From Mucilaginibacter mali (lineage in GTDB: Bacteria > Bacteroidota > Bacteroidia > Sphingobacteriales > Sphingobacteriaceae): DNA of 64,000 nucleotides. Of this stretch, positions 35,700 through 44,225 are shown piece by piece. The notes beneath the pieces were generated by a model. It was not told the DNA's origin, ran no database searches, and was given only the letters and a program-made list of their open reading frames with translations. Numbering within the stretch: position 1 is the stretch's first letter; each line of letters starts with the position of its first letter. The translations under genes and the position numbers were made by a program. The stretch lies in the NCBI RefSeq assembly GCF_013283875.1, contig NZ_CP054139.1, forward strand, positions 806,001 through 870,000, given 5' to 3'.

Positions 35700-36287
35700 A
35701 TGACAAGCAGAGAAAAAATACTCGCCGCGGTTAAGCAGAATCAGCCAGAAAGTGTACCTATGCCGGATATTGCTTTTTTAACGGGCGAACCTGTAGAGGC
35801 GACCGAGAAATTTGTTACCACGCTAACCACCATTGGCGGTAGGGTTTACCGTGTAGGCAGCTATGATGAAATAGCGGCTATTGTTAAACAAAATTATACC
35901 GGCGGGCAACGCATCATCACCCTGATACCCGAACTGGCTGAAATTACCACCGAAGTTTTCGCCCCGCAACCTGCCGCCCATCATTTGCAGGATGTGGAAC
36001 TGGCCGTACTAAAGGCCCACTTCGGCGTGGCCGAGAATGGCGCCGTTTGGGTTACCGAGGAACTGTTGGGTCACCGGGCCTTACCTTTTATTACCCAGCA
36101 TTTGGCCGTAGTAGTTAACGCTGCCGATATTGTACCTACCATGCATCAGGCCTACGCGCGTAATATTGATCTGAGTTATGGCTACGGCGCGTTTATAGCC
36201 GGGCCATCCAAAACTGCTGATATCGAACAATCACTGGTCATCGGCGCGCATGGATCGAGGAGTATGACGGTGTTTTTGATGGGGTGA
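35700..36287 (+). CDS. lutC: L-lactate utilization protein LutC (LUD domain)
   Basis: 195 aa single LUD domain. LEDVELAVLKAHFGVAENGAVWV-type region at about 98-120, NAADIVPTMHQAYA and GYGAFIAGPSKTADIEQSLVIGAHGSR, the last being the conserved signature. It completes the lutABC operon. Confidence 0.9.
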   Translation: MTSREKILAAVKQNQPESVPMPDIAFLTGEPVEATEKFVTTLTTIGGRVYRVGSYDEIAAIVKQNYTGGQRIITLIPELAEITTEVFAPQPAAHHLQDVELAVLKAHFGVAENGAVWVTEELLGHRALPFITQHLAVVVNAADIVPTMHQAYARNIDLSYGYGAFIAGPSKTADIEQSLVIGAHGSRSMTVFLMG

Positions 36288-36300
36288 TAATGTTTGGTGT

Positions 36301-36490
36301 TGGTGGCAATTTAACCACAAAGGTCACAAAGGTTTTTCACAAAGAGCACAAAGCCTTTATATCTTAATATTAAACTCTAATAGCTTTGTGTTCTCATTTT
36401 CTAAAGACTTTCTTGTTAATATAGGCCTTTGTGTTCTTTGTGGTTAATACGCTTCTCATTCCTTTGTGCCCTTTGTGGTTAAATAACCAC
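36301..36490. repeat. Palindromic repeat family A, copy 4 (longer variant)
   Basis: TGGTGGCAATTTAACCACAA at the left, several CACAAAG/CTTTGTG units, and CTTTGTGGTTAAATAACCAC at the right. It is longer than the other copies because of two extra internal units. Confidence 0.8.
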
Positions 36491-36529
36491 TATGGCAAAA
36501 ATCACCCGCATGTCATCAAATAAAACACA

Positions 36530-36561
36530 TTGATAAATTTCGATATATCTATTTACATTTG
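36530..36561 (+). promoter_or_regulatory. arsR promoter with overlapping operator-like motif
   Basis: -33 TTG (36530-36532) and -7 TACATTTG (36554-36561), 21 bases apart. Between them at 36537-36548 lies ATTTCGATATAT, the reverse complement of the motif found before the two downstream starts. This is where an autorepressor would bind. Confidence 0.6.
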
Positions 36562-36581
36562 TTCAGGAAAAGGAAATAGTT

Positions 36582-36857
36582 GTGGACTTAAAAAAATTTG
36601 AGCGCATATCCAAGGCGCTTAGCGACCCCAACCGGGTTTGCATTTTGCAGGAGATCAAGAAGAAGAATAACTGCCTGTACTGTACCGAGATACATGATTT
36701 CGTCACCCTGGCCCAACCATCCATCTCGCACCACGTAAAGCAGCTTACTGATGCCGACCTGATCATCCCGCAAAAAGAGGGGCGTAACCTTAAATATACG
36801 CTGAACGAAGAAGTGCTGGACGAATACATCAGTTACCTTAACCAGTTTAAAGGGTAA
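36582..36857 (+). CDS. ArsR family HTH transcriptional repressor
   Basis: 91 aa, GTG start preceded by an AGGAAAAGGAAA purine run. Winged helix: FERISKALSDPNRVCILQEI, CLYCTEIHDFVTLAQPSISHHVKQLTDADLI (recognition helix) and GRNLKYTLNEEVLDEYISYL. No CxC metal site typical of ArsR/SmtB is seen, though CLYC is at about 28-31. It is directly upstream of an RND efflux operon and most likely controls it. Confidence 0.9.
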   Translation: MDLKKFERISKALSDPNRVCILQEIKKKNNCLYCTEIHDFVTLAQPSISHHVKQLTDADLIIPQKEGRNLKYTLNEEVLDEYISYLNQFKG

Positions 36858-36893
36858 ATAGCTTGTATTCCCGCTCTTTCTTAAATATAGATA

Positions 36894-36905
36894 ATATATC
36901 GAAAT
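36894..36905 (+). promoter_or_regulatory. Operator-like motif, copy 2
   Basis: ATATATCGAAAT, 16 bases before the ATG of a 22-codon ORF. The surrounding AT-rich context (ATTTAAATT) is also shared with copy 3. Confidence 0.55.
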
Positions 36906-36921
36906 ATTTAAATTTATCAAT

Positions 36922-36990
36922 ATGAAAAATCAATCATCACAACTTATTAAGCCGGCTGCCGGATGCGGCCCGTTTAATACTGCGCTTTAG
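36922..36990 (+). CDS. 22-codon ORF between ArsR and RND genes (possible leader peptide)
   Basis: MKNQSSQLIKPAAGCGPF and four more residues, ATG to TAG. It is preceded by the same operator-like block as the adaptor gene. Its last codons lie in a hairpin (CTGCGCTTTAGCGCAG, about 36980-36995). It may be a leader peptide for attenuation or a small functional peptide; it could also be chance. Confidence 0.35.
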   Translation: MKNQSSQLIKPAAGCGPFNTAL

Positions 36991-37017
36991 CGCAGCCGCT
37001 TTTCTTCATCATCAATA

Positions 37018-37029
37018 ATATATCGAAAT
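37018..37029 (+). promoter_or_regulatory. Operator-like motif, copy 3
   Basis: ATATATCGAAAT, 18 bases before the ATG of the RND adaptor gene, in a block nearly identical to that at 36894. Confidence 0.55.
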
Positions 37030-37047
37030 ATTTAAATTAATGAATAT

Positions 37048-38139
37048 ATGAATACGCAAATCAAATCAAAAACTATTATACAGGGTGCATTGCTCATCAG
37101 TCTTGTCGCGCTAACCTTGGTATGGGCAGGCTGCAATACCGAAGCTAAGAACACACCGCCCGCGCAAAAAGCTGCCGCGGCACCAGTTGGTGTGCCGGTT
37201 GATGCCATTGTGCTGAAAGCCGAAACCATTAAAGACGAAATGGAAGCCACCGGGACATTAGTAGCCAACCAGTTTGTAGACATTGTGAGCGAACTGAACC
37301 GCAAAGTAGTACGTGTAAATGTTAAAGAAGGCAGCACGGTAAGCACCGGTGCTTTATTATTCCAACTGGATGATGCCGACCTGCAGGCCCAGCTTGAACA
37401 ATTAGTTCAACAACAAAAACTTGCCCGCCTGAACGAGCAGCGCCTTAAAGACCTGATACAGCACCGGGCCGTTATCCAGCAGGATTACGACCAAACTTTT
37501 ACTAATCTGAAAGTGATTGACGCGCAGGTGCAGCAACTGAAGGTAATGATAGAGAAAACACGCATCCGCGCGCCGTTTAGCGGGCGTATCGGTATCATCC
37601 ATGTATACCCCGGCTCGTTTGTTACCCCGCAAACGGTAATGACCAATTTGGAAGATTATACCCGCCTGAAGCTTGATTTTACCGTGCCCGAAAAATATGC
37701 CGCCATCCTGCGCGAAGGCAGCCGTATCGGTTTCAGTGTAGAATCGAACACCAAAACTTATACCGCTGTGGTGCAAGCACACGAGTCTAAACTGGACCAG
37801 AACACCCGCACATTGCTGATCCGCGCTGTGAGCGATAACCCTAAGGATGAACTGCTGCCCGGCCAGAGTGCCCGCCTGAAGATTGCCCTTAATTCGGCCA
37901 ATAACCAGCTGATGGTGCCATCGCAGGCGCTGATGCCATCGTCGCAGGGCTATACGGTTTACGCGGTTAAAAACGGTAAGGCAACCATGGTGCCTATCCA
38001 AACCGGTCAGCGTACCGATAGGAACGTGCAGGTGCTGAGTGGCCTTGCCGCCGGCGATACCCTGGTTACCAGTAACCTGATGCGCCTTAGCCCCGGCTCG
38101 GCTGTACAGCTGGCCACTATTAATTCAACTCAAAACTAA
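37048..38139 (+). CDS. RND efflux periplasmic adaptor subunit (lipoprotein)
   Basis: 363 aa. Lipobox WAGC with cysteine at 29. The membrane-fusion-protein order is seen: lipoyl half (GTLVANQFVDIVSELNRKVV), coiled coil (about 110-160, LAQLNEQRLKDL-type), second lipoyl half (IRAPFSGRIGIIHVYPGSFV) and beta-barrel (LKLDFTVPEKYAAIL). It links the inner-membrane pump and the outer channel encoded next. Confidence 0.93.
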   Translation: MNTQIKSKTIIQGALLISLVALTLVWAGCNTEAKNTPPAQKAAAAPVGVPVDAIVLKAETIKDEMEATGTLVANQFVDIVSELNRKVVRVNVKEGSTVSTGALLFQLDDADLQAQLEQLVQQQKLARLNEQRLKDLIQHRAVIQQDYDQTFTNLKVIDAQVQQLKVMIEKTRIRAPFSGRIGIIHVYPGSFVTPQTVMTNLEDYTRLKLDFTVPEKYAAILREGSRIGFSVESNTKTYTAVVQAHESKLDQNTRTLLIRAVSDNPKDELLPGQSARLKIALNSANNQLMVPSQALMPSSQGYTVYAVKNGKATMVPIQTGQRTDRNVQVLSGLAAGDTLVTSNLMRLSPGSAVQLATINSTQN

Positions 38140-38145
38140 TTAACC

Positions 38146-41100
38146 ATGAGTGCTATATCTCAAACAAGCATATCCCGGCCCGTGCTGGCAGGTGTAATGT
38201 CGGTATTACTGATATTATTCGGCATCGTGGGCTACACATTTTTGGGTACCAGGGAGTACCCGGTTACCGATTCGCCGATAGTGACTATCACTACCGTATA
38301 CCCGGGCGCCAGCGCCGATATCATCGCGTCGCAGGTAACCAAGCCGTTGGAAGAGGCCATTGCCGAAGCCAACGGGATCCGCGCCATCTCATCGGTATCG
38401 CGCGAGCAGGTGAGTATGATCACCGTAGAATTTAACCTGAGCACCGACCTGGAAGCCGCTGCCAACGATGTACGCGACAAGGTATCCAAATCGCGCCAGC
38501 AGTTGCCTACCGATATTGAACCTACCGTGGTAGAAAAATCGGGCCCGCCCGATATCCTGGTGTTCCTTACCGTAAAAAGCAAGACCAAAAGCCTGGAAGA
38601 TGTTACCGATTTTGTGAACATCAACATTAAAGAAAGCCTGCAATCCATCCCCGGCGTTAGGCTGGTGGATAGCTATGCCGGCCGCAAACGCTCCATGCGC
38701 TTAAGGATGGACCCGGTTAAAATGGCATCGTACGGATTAACCCCATCAGACATACAAGACGCTTTACAGCGCGAGAACGTCGATTTGCCAAGTGGCCGTA
38801 TCGAAGGCCAAAACAACGAAGTTACCCTGCGTACCCAGGGCCGTTTGGTTACCGAGAACGATTTTAATAACATGATCATCAGCCAAAAGGATGGGGCTAT
38901 TGTGCGCTTCCGCGATATTGGTACGGCGGTAATGTCGTCGGCAAACGAGCGTACGGCTATGATCGAGTTCAGCGGCAAAACGGCCAGCTTTGGCGTGGGT
39001 ACAGGCGTGCAGCCACAGCGCGGCGCTAACTCGCTGGCCATTGTAGAAGATTTTAAGAAGAAGTTCGAAGAGATCAAAAAGAACGCTCCGGCAGAATATG
39101 ATATCGCTTTGGGTAAAGATTTTACCGTTCCGGTGCGTAATTCGCTGTCGGAGGTAAAGGAAACCCTGATCATCGCCTTTGGACTGGTGGCCATCATCAT
39201 CTTCATCTTTTTACGCGACTGGCGCAGTACCATTATCCCGCTGGTGGCTATCCCGGTATCCATCATCTCGGCGTTCTTTATCATGTACGTAGCGGGTTTC
39301 AGTATCAACGTATTAACCTTGTTAGGTTTGGTACTTGCCATCGGCCTGGTTGTGGATGATGCCATTGTGGTGCTGGAAAATATCTACAGTAAGATAGAGC
39401 AGGGGATGACCCCGATAGAGGCTGCCCGCAAAGGTGCTAACGAGATCTATTTCGCGGTAATATCAACCACGGTAACACTGGCTGCAGTGTTTTTGCCCAT
39501 CTTATTCCTTGGCGGGATAACCGGGCGGCTGTTCCGCGAGTTTGCCATTGTGGTATCGGGATCGGTACTGATATCGGCCTTTGTGGCGCTAACCTTATCG
39601 CCTATGATGAGCGCCTACCTGCTAAAAGCCGGATCGGCACATAACTGGCTGTATCGCAAAACCGAGCCGTTTTTTGTGGCCATAAATAATGGCTATGGGC
39701 GTTCATTGGCCTTCTTCCTCAAATTCAGGTGGCTGGGCTTCGCTTTGCTTATCCTGTCGTTCGGGCTGGTATACTTTATTATGCCTAAGCTGCCGTCGGA
39801 ACTGGCGCCGCTGGAAGACCGCTCGATGATCGGTTTGGCCGTAATAGCCCCCGAGGGTACATCGTACGAAAGTATGGAGAGTACCATGAAGGATATAGGC
39901 AATTTTGTGAACGATTCCATCCCCGATCTGCATGCCGGGCGCACCTATTCGGGTATAGCGGCCAGCGTGGGCACTTTGGCACAGCCGGTTAACGGCGGTT
40001 TTCAGTGGATCTTTTTAAAAGATCCTAAAGAGCGCCAAAGCAAAATGACGCAGCAGCAGATCTACCAGAAACTGGCCGTGGCTACGCAACGATTCCGCAA
40101 TGTAATGGTGATCCCGATACAAACCCCAACTATTGGCGGCTTTGTAACCACCCAACCCGTGCAATACGTAATTAAGGCGCCCGATCTGCAGCAACTGATC
40201 AACGTGATGCCGAAATTGATGGGGGCGGTGTATACCAACCCTAAACTGACCTTCCAGGACCCTGACTTTAAGATCAACCGCCCGGAGATCAGCATCTCTA
40301 TCGACCGCCAGCGTGCCGCCCAGTTAGGTATCTCGACACAGGAAATAGGCAAGACCCTGCAACTGGCCCTATCAGGCCGCCGTTACGGCTACTTTATCTA
40401 TAACGACAGGCAGTACGAAGTGATCGGCCAGTTAGACCGTAAAGAACGATCGGCCCCTTACGATCTGCGTTCGCTGTTCCTGAAAGCGGGCAATAGCCAG
40501 ATGGTATCGCTGGATAATTTAGTGAACCTGAAAGAGGGAATCAGTCCACCGGCTATTTACCGTTACAACCAATCGTACGCGGTAACTATTAACGCAACCC
40601 CGGCGCCCGGCGTTAGTTTGGGCGAGGCTTTGCAGGAAATGGACAAGATAGCCGCCAAAGAATTGCCTAAAGGTTTCAGCACCGCGCTGGCCGGCCAAAG
40701 CCGCGATTTTAGCGAAAGCAGTTCGAGTTTGATCTACGCGTTCCTGTTTGCCATTGTGTTGATCTATTTGGTGCTGGCCGCGCAGTTTGAAAGTTTGATA
40801 GATCCGTTCATCATCCTGTTAACCGTGCCGATGGCCGTTACCGGGGCCGTGCTGAGCCTGTGGTTTACCGGGCAGACGATGAACATCTTTAGCGAGATCG
40901 GCATTATTATGCTTATCGGTCTGATCACCAAAAACGGTATCCTGATAGTAGAGTTTGCCAACCAGAACAAAGAAGAAGGCCAAAGCAAAATGGATGCTGT
41001 GCGCAACGCCGCCATCTCCCGCTTCCGCCCGATTTTGATGACCACGCTGGCCATGATCTTCGGTACACTGCCCATTGCCGTGGCTACGGGCAGCAGGCAA

Positions 41101-41262
41101 TCGCTGGGTATTGTGGTAGTAGGCGGGCTGGTGTTTGCCGGTATCCTTACCCTTTATGTTATCCCGGCTGTTTACAGCTTCTTCAGCAGGGCGATGCGCC
41201 ATAAAACGGCCACCACCCATCCCGAAGAGCAAACAGCTTCACCTGTTGAATTAACCATATGA
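38146..41262 (+). CDS. RND family efflux transporter permease (AcrB/HAE-1 type)
   Basis: 1038 aa with 12 membrane spans and two large periplasmic loops. ISRPVLAGVMSVLLILFGI starts it. The proton-relay pair DD sits in LAIGLVVDDAIVVLENIY (span 4) and the relay lysine region in GLITKNGILIVEFANQ (span 10). It exports hydrophobic compounds by proton antiport. It follows the adaptor by 6 bases and overlaps the TolC gene by 4. Drug specificity is unknown. Confidence 0.95.
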   Translation: MSAISQTSISRPVLAGVMSVLLILFGIVGYTFLGTREYPVTDSPIVTITTVYPGASADIIASQVTKPLEEAIAEANGIRAISSVSREQVSMITVEFNLSTDLEAAANDVRDKVSKSRQQLPTDIEPTVVEKSGPPDILVFLTVKSKTKSLEDVTDFVNINIKESLQSIPGVRLVDSYAGRKRSMRLRMDPVKMASYGLTPSDIQDALQRENVDLPSGRIEGQNNEVTLRTQGRLVTENDFNNMIISQKDGAIVRFRDIGTAVMSSANERTAMIEFSGKTASFGVGTGVQPQRGANSLAIVEDFKKKFEEIKKNAPAEYDIALGKDFTVPVRNSLSEVKETLIIAFGLVAIIIFIFLRDWRSTIIPLVAIPVSIISAFFIMYVAGFSINVLTLLGLVLAIGLVVDDAIVVLENIYSKIEQGMTPIEAARKGANEIYFAVISTTVTLAAVFLPILFLGGITGRLFREFAIVVSGSVLISAFVALTLSPMMSAYLLKAGSAHNWLYRKTEPFFVAINNGYGRSLAFFLKFRWLGFALLILSFGLVYFIMPKLPSELAPLEDRSMIGLAVIAPEGTSYESMESTMKDIGNFVNDSIPDLHAGRTYSGIAASVGTLAQPVNGGFQWIFLKDPKERQSKMTQQQIYQKLAVATQRFRNVMVIPIQTPTIGGFVTTQPVQYVIKAPDLQQLINVMPKLMGAVYTNPKLTFQDPDFKINRPEISISIDRQRAAQLGISTQEIGKTLQLALSGRRYGYFIYNDRQYEVIGQLDRKERSAPYDLRSLFLKAGNSQMVSLDNLVNLKEGISPPAIYRYNQSYAVTINATPAPGVSLGEALQEMDKIAAKELPKGFSTALAGQSRDFSESSSSLIYAFLFAIVLIYLVLAAQFESLIDPFIILLTVPMAVTGAVLSLWFTGQTMNIFSEIGIIMLIGLITKNGILIVEFANQNKEEGQSKMDAVRNAAISRFRPILMTTLAMIFGTLPIAVATGSRQSLGIVVVGGLVFAGILTLYVIPAVYSFFSRAMRHKTATTHPEEQTASPVELTI

Positions 41263-42614
41263 AAAATCAATATAACGCGCACCTGCTGGCATGGCTGGTG
41301 CTTGTCATCCTCGTTTTTGCTATATCAAAAACGCATGCCCAAAGCATTAGCCTGGGTATGAACGACGCGGTTAAAATGGCCGTTGCCCATAACCGCGAAT
41401 TAAAAAGCGACTCGCTGAATATTGGCCGTGCGCAGCAACAAACCATTGTATCAAAAGCCCTGTTGTTGCCTAACATCGGCATCACCGGGCAATATCAGCG
41501 CTATTTCCAAAAGCCGGTTTTCTTCGGACTGGGTAGCGGCGCGCCAACCACGTCAAAGGCCGTACCCTATAGCCGTTTCGGCGGCGACGACCAGGTGGGC
41601 GCGACGGTAGGTTTAGTACAATCGCTGTACAACCCATCGGCTGTGGCCGGGTTAAAGCAAGCCAAATTGTACGAACAGCAATCTGTTTTGCTTTACCGCG
41701 ATAAAGAGGCCGATGTAACCGCCACCGTAAAACAGGTTTACCTGCGTATGCTGGTGCTGGCCAAAAGGCTGCAACTGCAAATGGAAAGCATCACCCGTAA
41801 CAAAAAAGCGCTGGAAGATTCGCGCTCGCTGCTGGCACAGGGTAAGGCCCTGCGTGTGGATACCCTGCGTGCCTACACCAACCTGCAAAACCTGCAACCC
41901 GATATTATGCGCCTGACTTACGCCATTAATGTAAGCCGCCAGCAGCTAAAAGTTTTGCTGGCGCTGGAAGAAAAGGCCGAGTTGACCCTCACCGATTCGT
42001 TATCGTACAACGTGGCCGATGTGCTACCCGACGAAAGCGGTGTTTACACCGAGGCCCTGCACCAGCGCCCCGACCTGAAAGCGTTGGAACTGAACAAAAC
42101 CATTAGTCTGAGCGAGGTAGATGTGGCTAAAGCCGGTAAAATGCCGGTGCTGAACCTGATTAGCGCCTACCAGGTGCAAAGCCAGGCCAATGGCTTTAAA
42201 TGGGGTGGCAGCAGCTGGCCGCCGGTATCGTACGCGGGTTTACAATTCGCTATCCCGCTTTTCTCGGGCAATGCCAATAAGGCTAAGATAGCCCGGGCAA
42301 GGATAGGCGCAGAGCAATCGGCCGTGAACTATACCAACGCGCAGGAGCAACTGCGCGTAAGCGTGAAGCAGGTGGTAGCCAACCTGGCCGAAACCACGCA
42401 ACGCATACAAGTGCAAAACAAGGTGGCCGAAACAGCAGCGCTTAGCTACAGCATTACCCAGTACCGTTACGAAAGGGGCGTAGCATCGCGCCTGGAACTG
42501 CTGGATGCCGAACTGGGACTGACCACTGCCAAATCAAACTACCTGGAGGCAGTGTATGATTATCAGTCGGCCAGGATAGATTTGGAGCGGGTGCTGGCTG
42601 CCAAAGGAAATTAA
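41259..42614 (+). CDS. TolC family outer-membrane efflux channel
   Basis: 451 aa. The signal peptide ends near KTHAQS. The typical repeat of two TolC halves shows as alanine-rich coiled-coil helices (AVKMAVAHNRELKSDSLNI; later FAIPLFSGNANKAKIARARI and VASRLELLDAELGLTTAKSNYL). It forms the outer-membrane exit of the pump. It ends the operon at the terminator 42635-42669. Confidence 0.94.
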   Translation: MKNQYNAHLLAWLVLVILVFAISKTHAQSISLGMNDAVKMAVAHNRELKSDSLNIGRAQQQTIVSKALLLPNIGITGQYQRYFQKPVFFGLGSGAPTTSKAVPYSRFGGDDQVGATVGLVQSLYNPSAVAGLKQAKLYEQQSVLLYRDKEADVTATVKQVYLRMLVLAKRLQLQMESITRNKKALEDSRSLLAQGKALRVDTLRAYTNLQNLQPDIMRLTYAINVSRQQLKVLLALEEKAELTLTDSLSYNVADVLPDESGVYTEALHQRPDLKALELNKTISLSEVDVAKAGKMPVLNLISAYQVQSQANGFKWGGSSWPPVSYAGLQFAIPLFSGNANKAKIARARIGAEQSAVNYTNAQEQLRVSVKQVVANLAETTQRIQVQNKVAETAALSYSITQYRYERGVASRLELLDAELGLTTAKSNYLEAVYDYQSARIDLERVLAAKGN

Positions 42615-42634
42615 TAACCAACATCATCGTTTTT

Positions 42635-42669
42635 AAAGCCGTGTGGACTGAGGTGCACACGGCTTTTTT
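42635..42669 (+). terminator. Rho-independent terminator of RND operon
   Basis: AAAGCCGTGTG and CACACGGCTTT form an 11-pair stem with a T run after it. Confidence 0.88.
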
Positions 42670-42857
42670 GTTTTGCCGCTTGTATCAACACAAAACGTCA
42701 TTCTGAGCGATAACGAAGGATCCCAAACTGTGCATTACCGCTCTGCTTACCGGGATTACTCACCCCGACTACGCTACGCTGGTCGGCCCTCTCTCTTCGG
42801 CTGCGCCGGAAAGAGGGCAGGAGCAGTTGCTGCAATGTAGCGAGGGGTTTCAAACCT

Positions 42858-42984
42858 TGTACTGGCTTCAGTCTGTGACTGAAGCCTTAAGATATCTGCA
42901 AGTCTGTGACTTGCGCATGCCTAAAGTCATAGACTTTAATTTATCCGTAGGCTTCAGTCACAGACTGAAGCCAGTGAGGGGTCA
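42858..42984. repeat. Repeat family G, copy 2
   Basis: ACTGGCTTCAGTCTGTGACT at the left and AGTCACAGACTGAAGCCAGT at the right are exact reverse complements; between them GCAAGTCTGTGACTTGC and AAAGTCATAGACTTTA. Confidence 0.88.
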
Positions 42985-43019
42985 TCCTGTGCAATAGCAA
43001 AGGATCCCAAACTATGCAT

Positions 43020-43215
43020 TACCGCTATGCCTACCGGGATTACTCACCCCGACTACGCTACGCTGGTCGGCCCTCTCTTCGCTGCGCGGAAAGAGGGCCG
43101 GAGCAGTACGGCAATGTAGCGAGGGGTTTCAAACCCCTCACTACGTTATTTCATCCCCTCTTTCGCCAAAGGCGAGAGAGGGTGCCCGGGCGAAGCAACG
43201 GGCGGGTGAGTCTAC
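43020..43215. repeat. Composite repeat family C, copy with 'tttcgccaaaggcgagag' variant
   Basis: CTCACCCCGACTACGCTACG, GCGGAAAGAGGGCCGGAGCA, and CTTTCGCCAAAGGCGAGAG. The stem changes (TTTCGCC/GGCGAGA against TTTTGCC/GGCAAGA in other copies) look compensatory, which would mean RNA or DNA pairing is kept. Confidence 0.7.
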
Positions 43216-43418
43216 CCTTGGTTAGTTTACACGCGCTATAGCCACCTTTATACTCCCGGTTGTACTTTATAATCAGAATGACGAAGTTTTTTTGAATAAC
43301 AAGTCCCTTTATCGACACAATCCCTCCATTTACCGATACCCTTTTCCGTGCCTGTAACCGGCTTGTTACTTTTGGTTTAACTAATTGAAATTAAAACTAA
43401 CGCATAGGAGATAACAAG

Positions 43419-44150
43419 ATGGAAAGGAAGAACTTTTTAAAAAGCCTGGTGATAGGGGCGGCATCAGCATCGGCAATAATAGCCTGCAAAAAGGACGGCG
43501 TATCAAACACCGACACCAGCACCGGGACAACCACTACCACCACAGGCGGCGCTACCACAACCAATGGCTGCACCGTAGCGCCCGACGAAACCGAAGGCCC
43601 TTTCCCCACCCATACCCCGGCATCGTATGTGCGCAGCGATATCCGCGACGACCGTACCGGTTATAAACTGACCGCCAAGCTCACCGTGGTGAACCATAAC
43701 AATAACTGTAACGCGCTGTCGGGTTTACTGGTAGATATCTGGCATTGCGACGCGGCCGGTAACTACTCTGAATATGGCGGTACCACCATGCAGAGCACCA
43801 ACTATACATCGGTACACTTCCTGCGCGGCCGCCAAACCACCGACTCGACCGGCACGGTAACCTTTACCACCATTTTCCCGGGTTGGTACAGCGGCCGGGC
43901 TACGCATATCCATGTGCATATTTACAGCGCGTCAGGCACATCGTTAAAAGTTACACAAATCGCGTTCCCTGAAGGTGCAAACACCGCGCTTGTAGCGGTG
44001 AACGGCTACAGCAAGGGCATGAGCGGTTATACTTATAACAAAAGCGACGGCATCTTCAGTGATGATACCGCCGGTATTGAAATTGCCACGGTAACCGGTA
44101 ATACTACCGATGGTTTCGCCCTGTCGATCAACCTTGCAGTGAACGCTTAA
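43419..44150 (+). CDS. Intradiol ring-cleavage dioxygenase-like lipoprotein
   Basis: 243 aa. Lipobox IIAC with cysteine at 23, then a Thr/Gly linker (about 32-48). The domain starts CTVAPDETEGPFPT, followed by GLLVDIWHCDAAGNYSEYGG and TTIFPGWYSGRATHIHVHIY. The iron ligands of protocatechuate 3,4-dioxygenase are two Tyr and two His; the WYSGR tyrosine, the HIH histidines and a Tyr in NYSEY fit. Secreted relatives exist in Bacteroidota with unknown substrates. It stands alone and ends at a terminator (44180-44213). Confidence 0.85.
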   Translation: MERKNFLKSLVIGAASASAIIACKKDGVSNTDTSTGTTTTTTGGATTTNGCTVAPDETEGPFPTHTPASYVRSDIRDDRTGYKLTAKLTVVNHNNNCNALSGLLVDIWHCDAAGNYSEYGGTTMQSTNYTSVHFLRGRQTTDSTGTVTFTTIFPGWYSGRATHIHVHIYSASGTSLKVTQIAFPEGANTALVAVNGYSKGMSGYTYNKSDGIFSDDTAGIEIATVTGNTTDGFALSINLAVNA

Positions 44151-44179
44151 TTACAATTCGATATCCCCCAATAAAACAG

Positions 44180-44213
44180 AGACGCTAAGGGCCGAAACCC
44201 TGCGCGTCTTTTC
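44180..44213 (+). terminator. Terminator after dioxygenase-like gene
   Basis: AGACGC...GCGTCT stem with inner AGGG/CCCT pairs around GCCGAAA, followed by TTTTC. Confidence 0.75.
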
Positions 44214-44225
44214 ACATTTATAAAA

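Larger units (their letters stand above)
42615..43418. other. 804-base repeat-filled intergenic region
   Basis: After the terminator come fragments of family H (about 42695-42722, GTCATTCTGAGCGATAACG), family C (42750-42850), family G (42858-42984), family H again (42985-43010) and family C (43020-43215). The last 200 bases before 43419 are unique and should hold the promoter of the next gene; no clear TAnnTTTG is seen there. Confidence 0.7.

Noticed and set aside
42750..43215. Insertion sequence remnant
   Set aside because: No transposase sequence or target duplication is visible; the segment is explained by families C, G and H.
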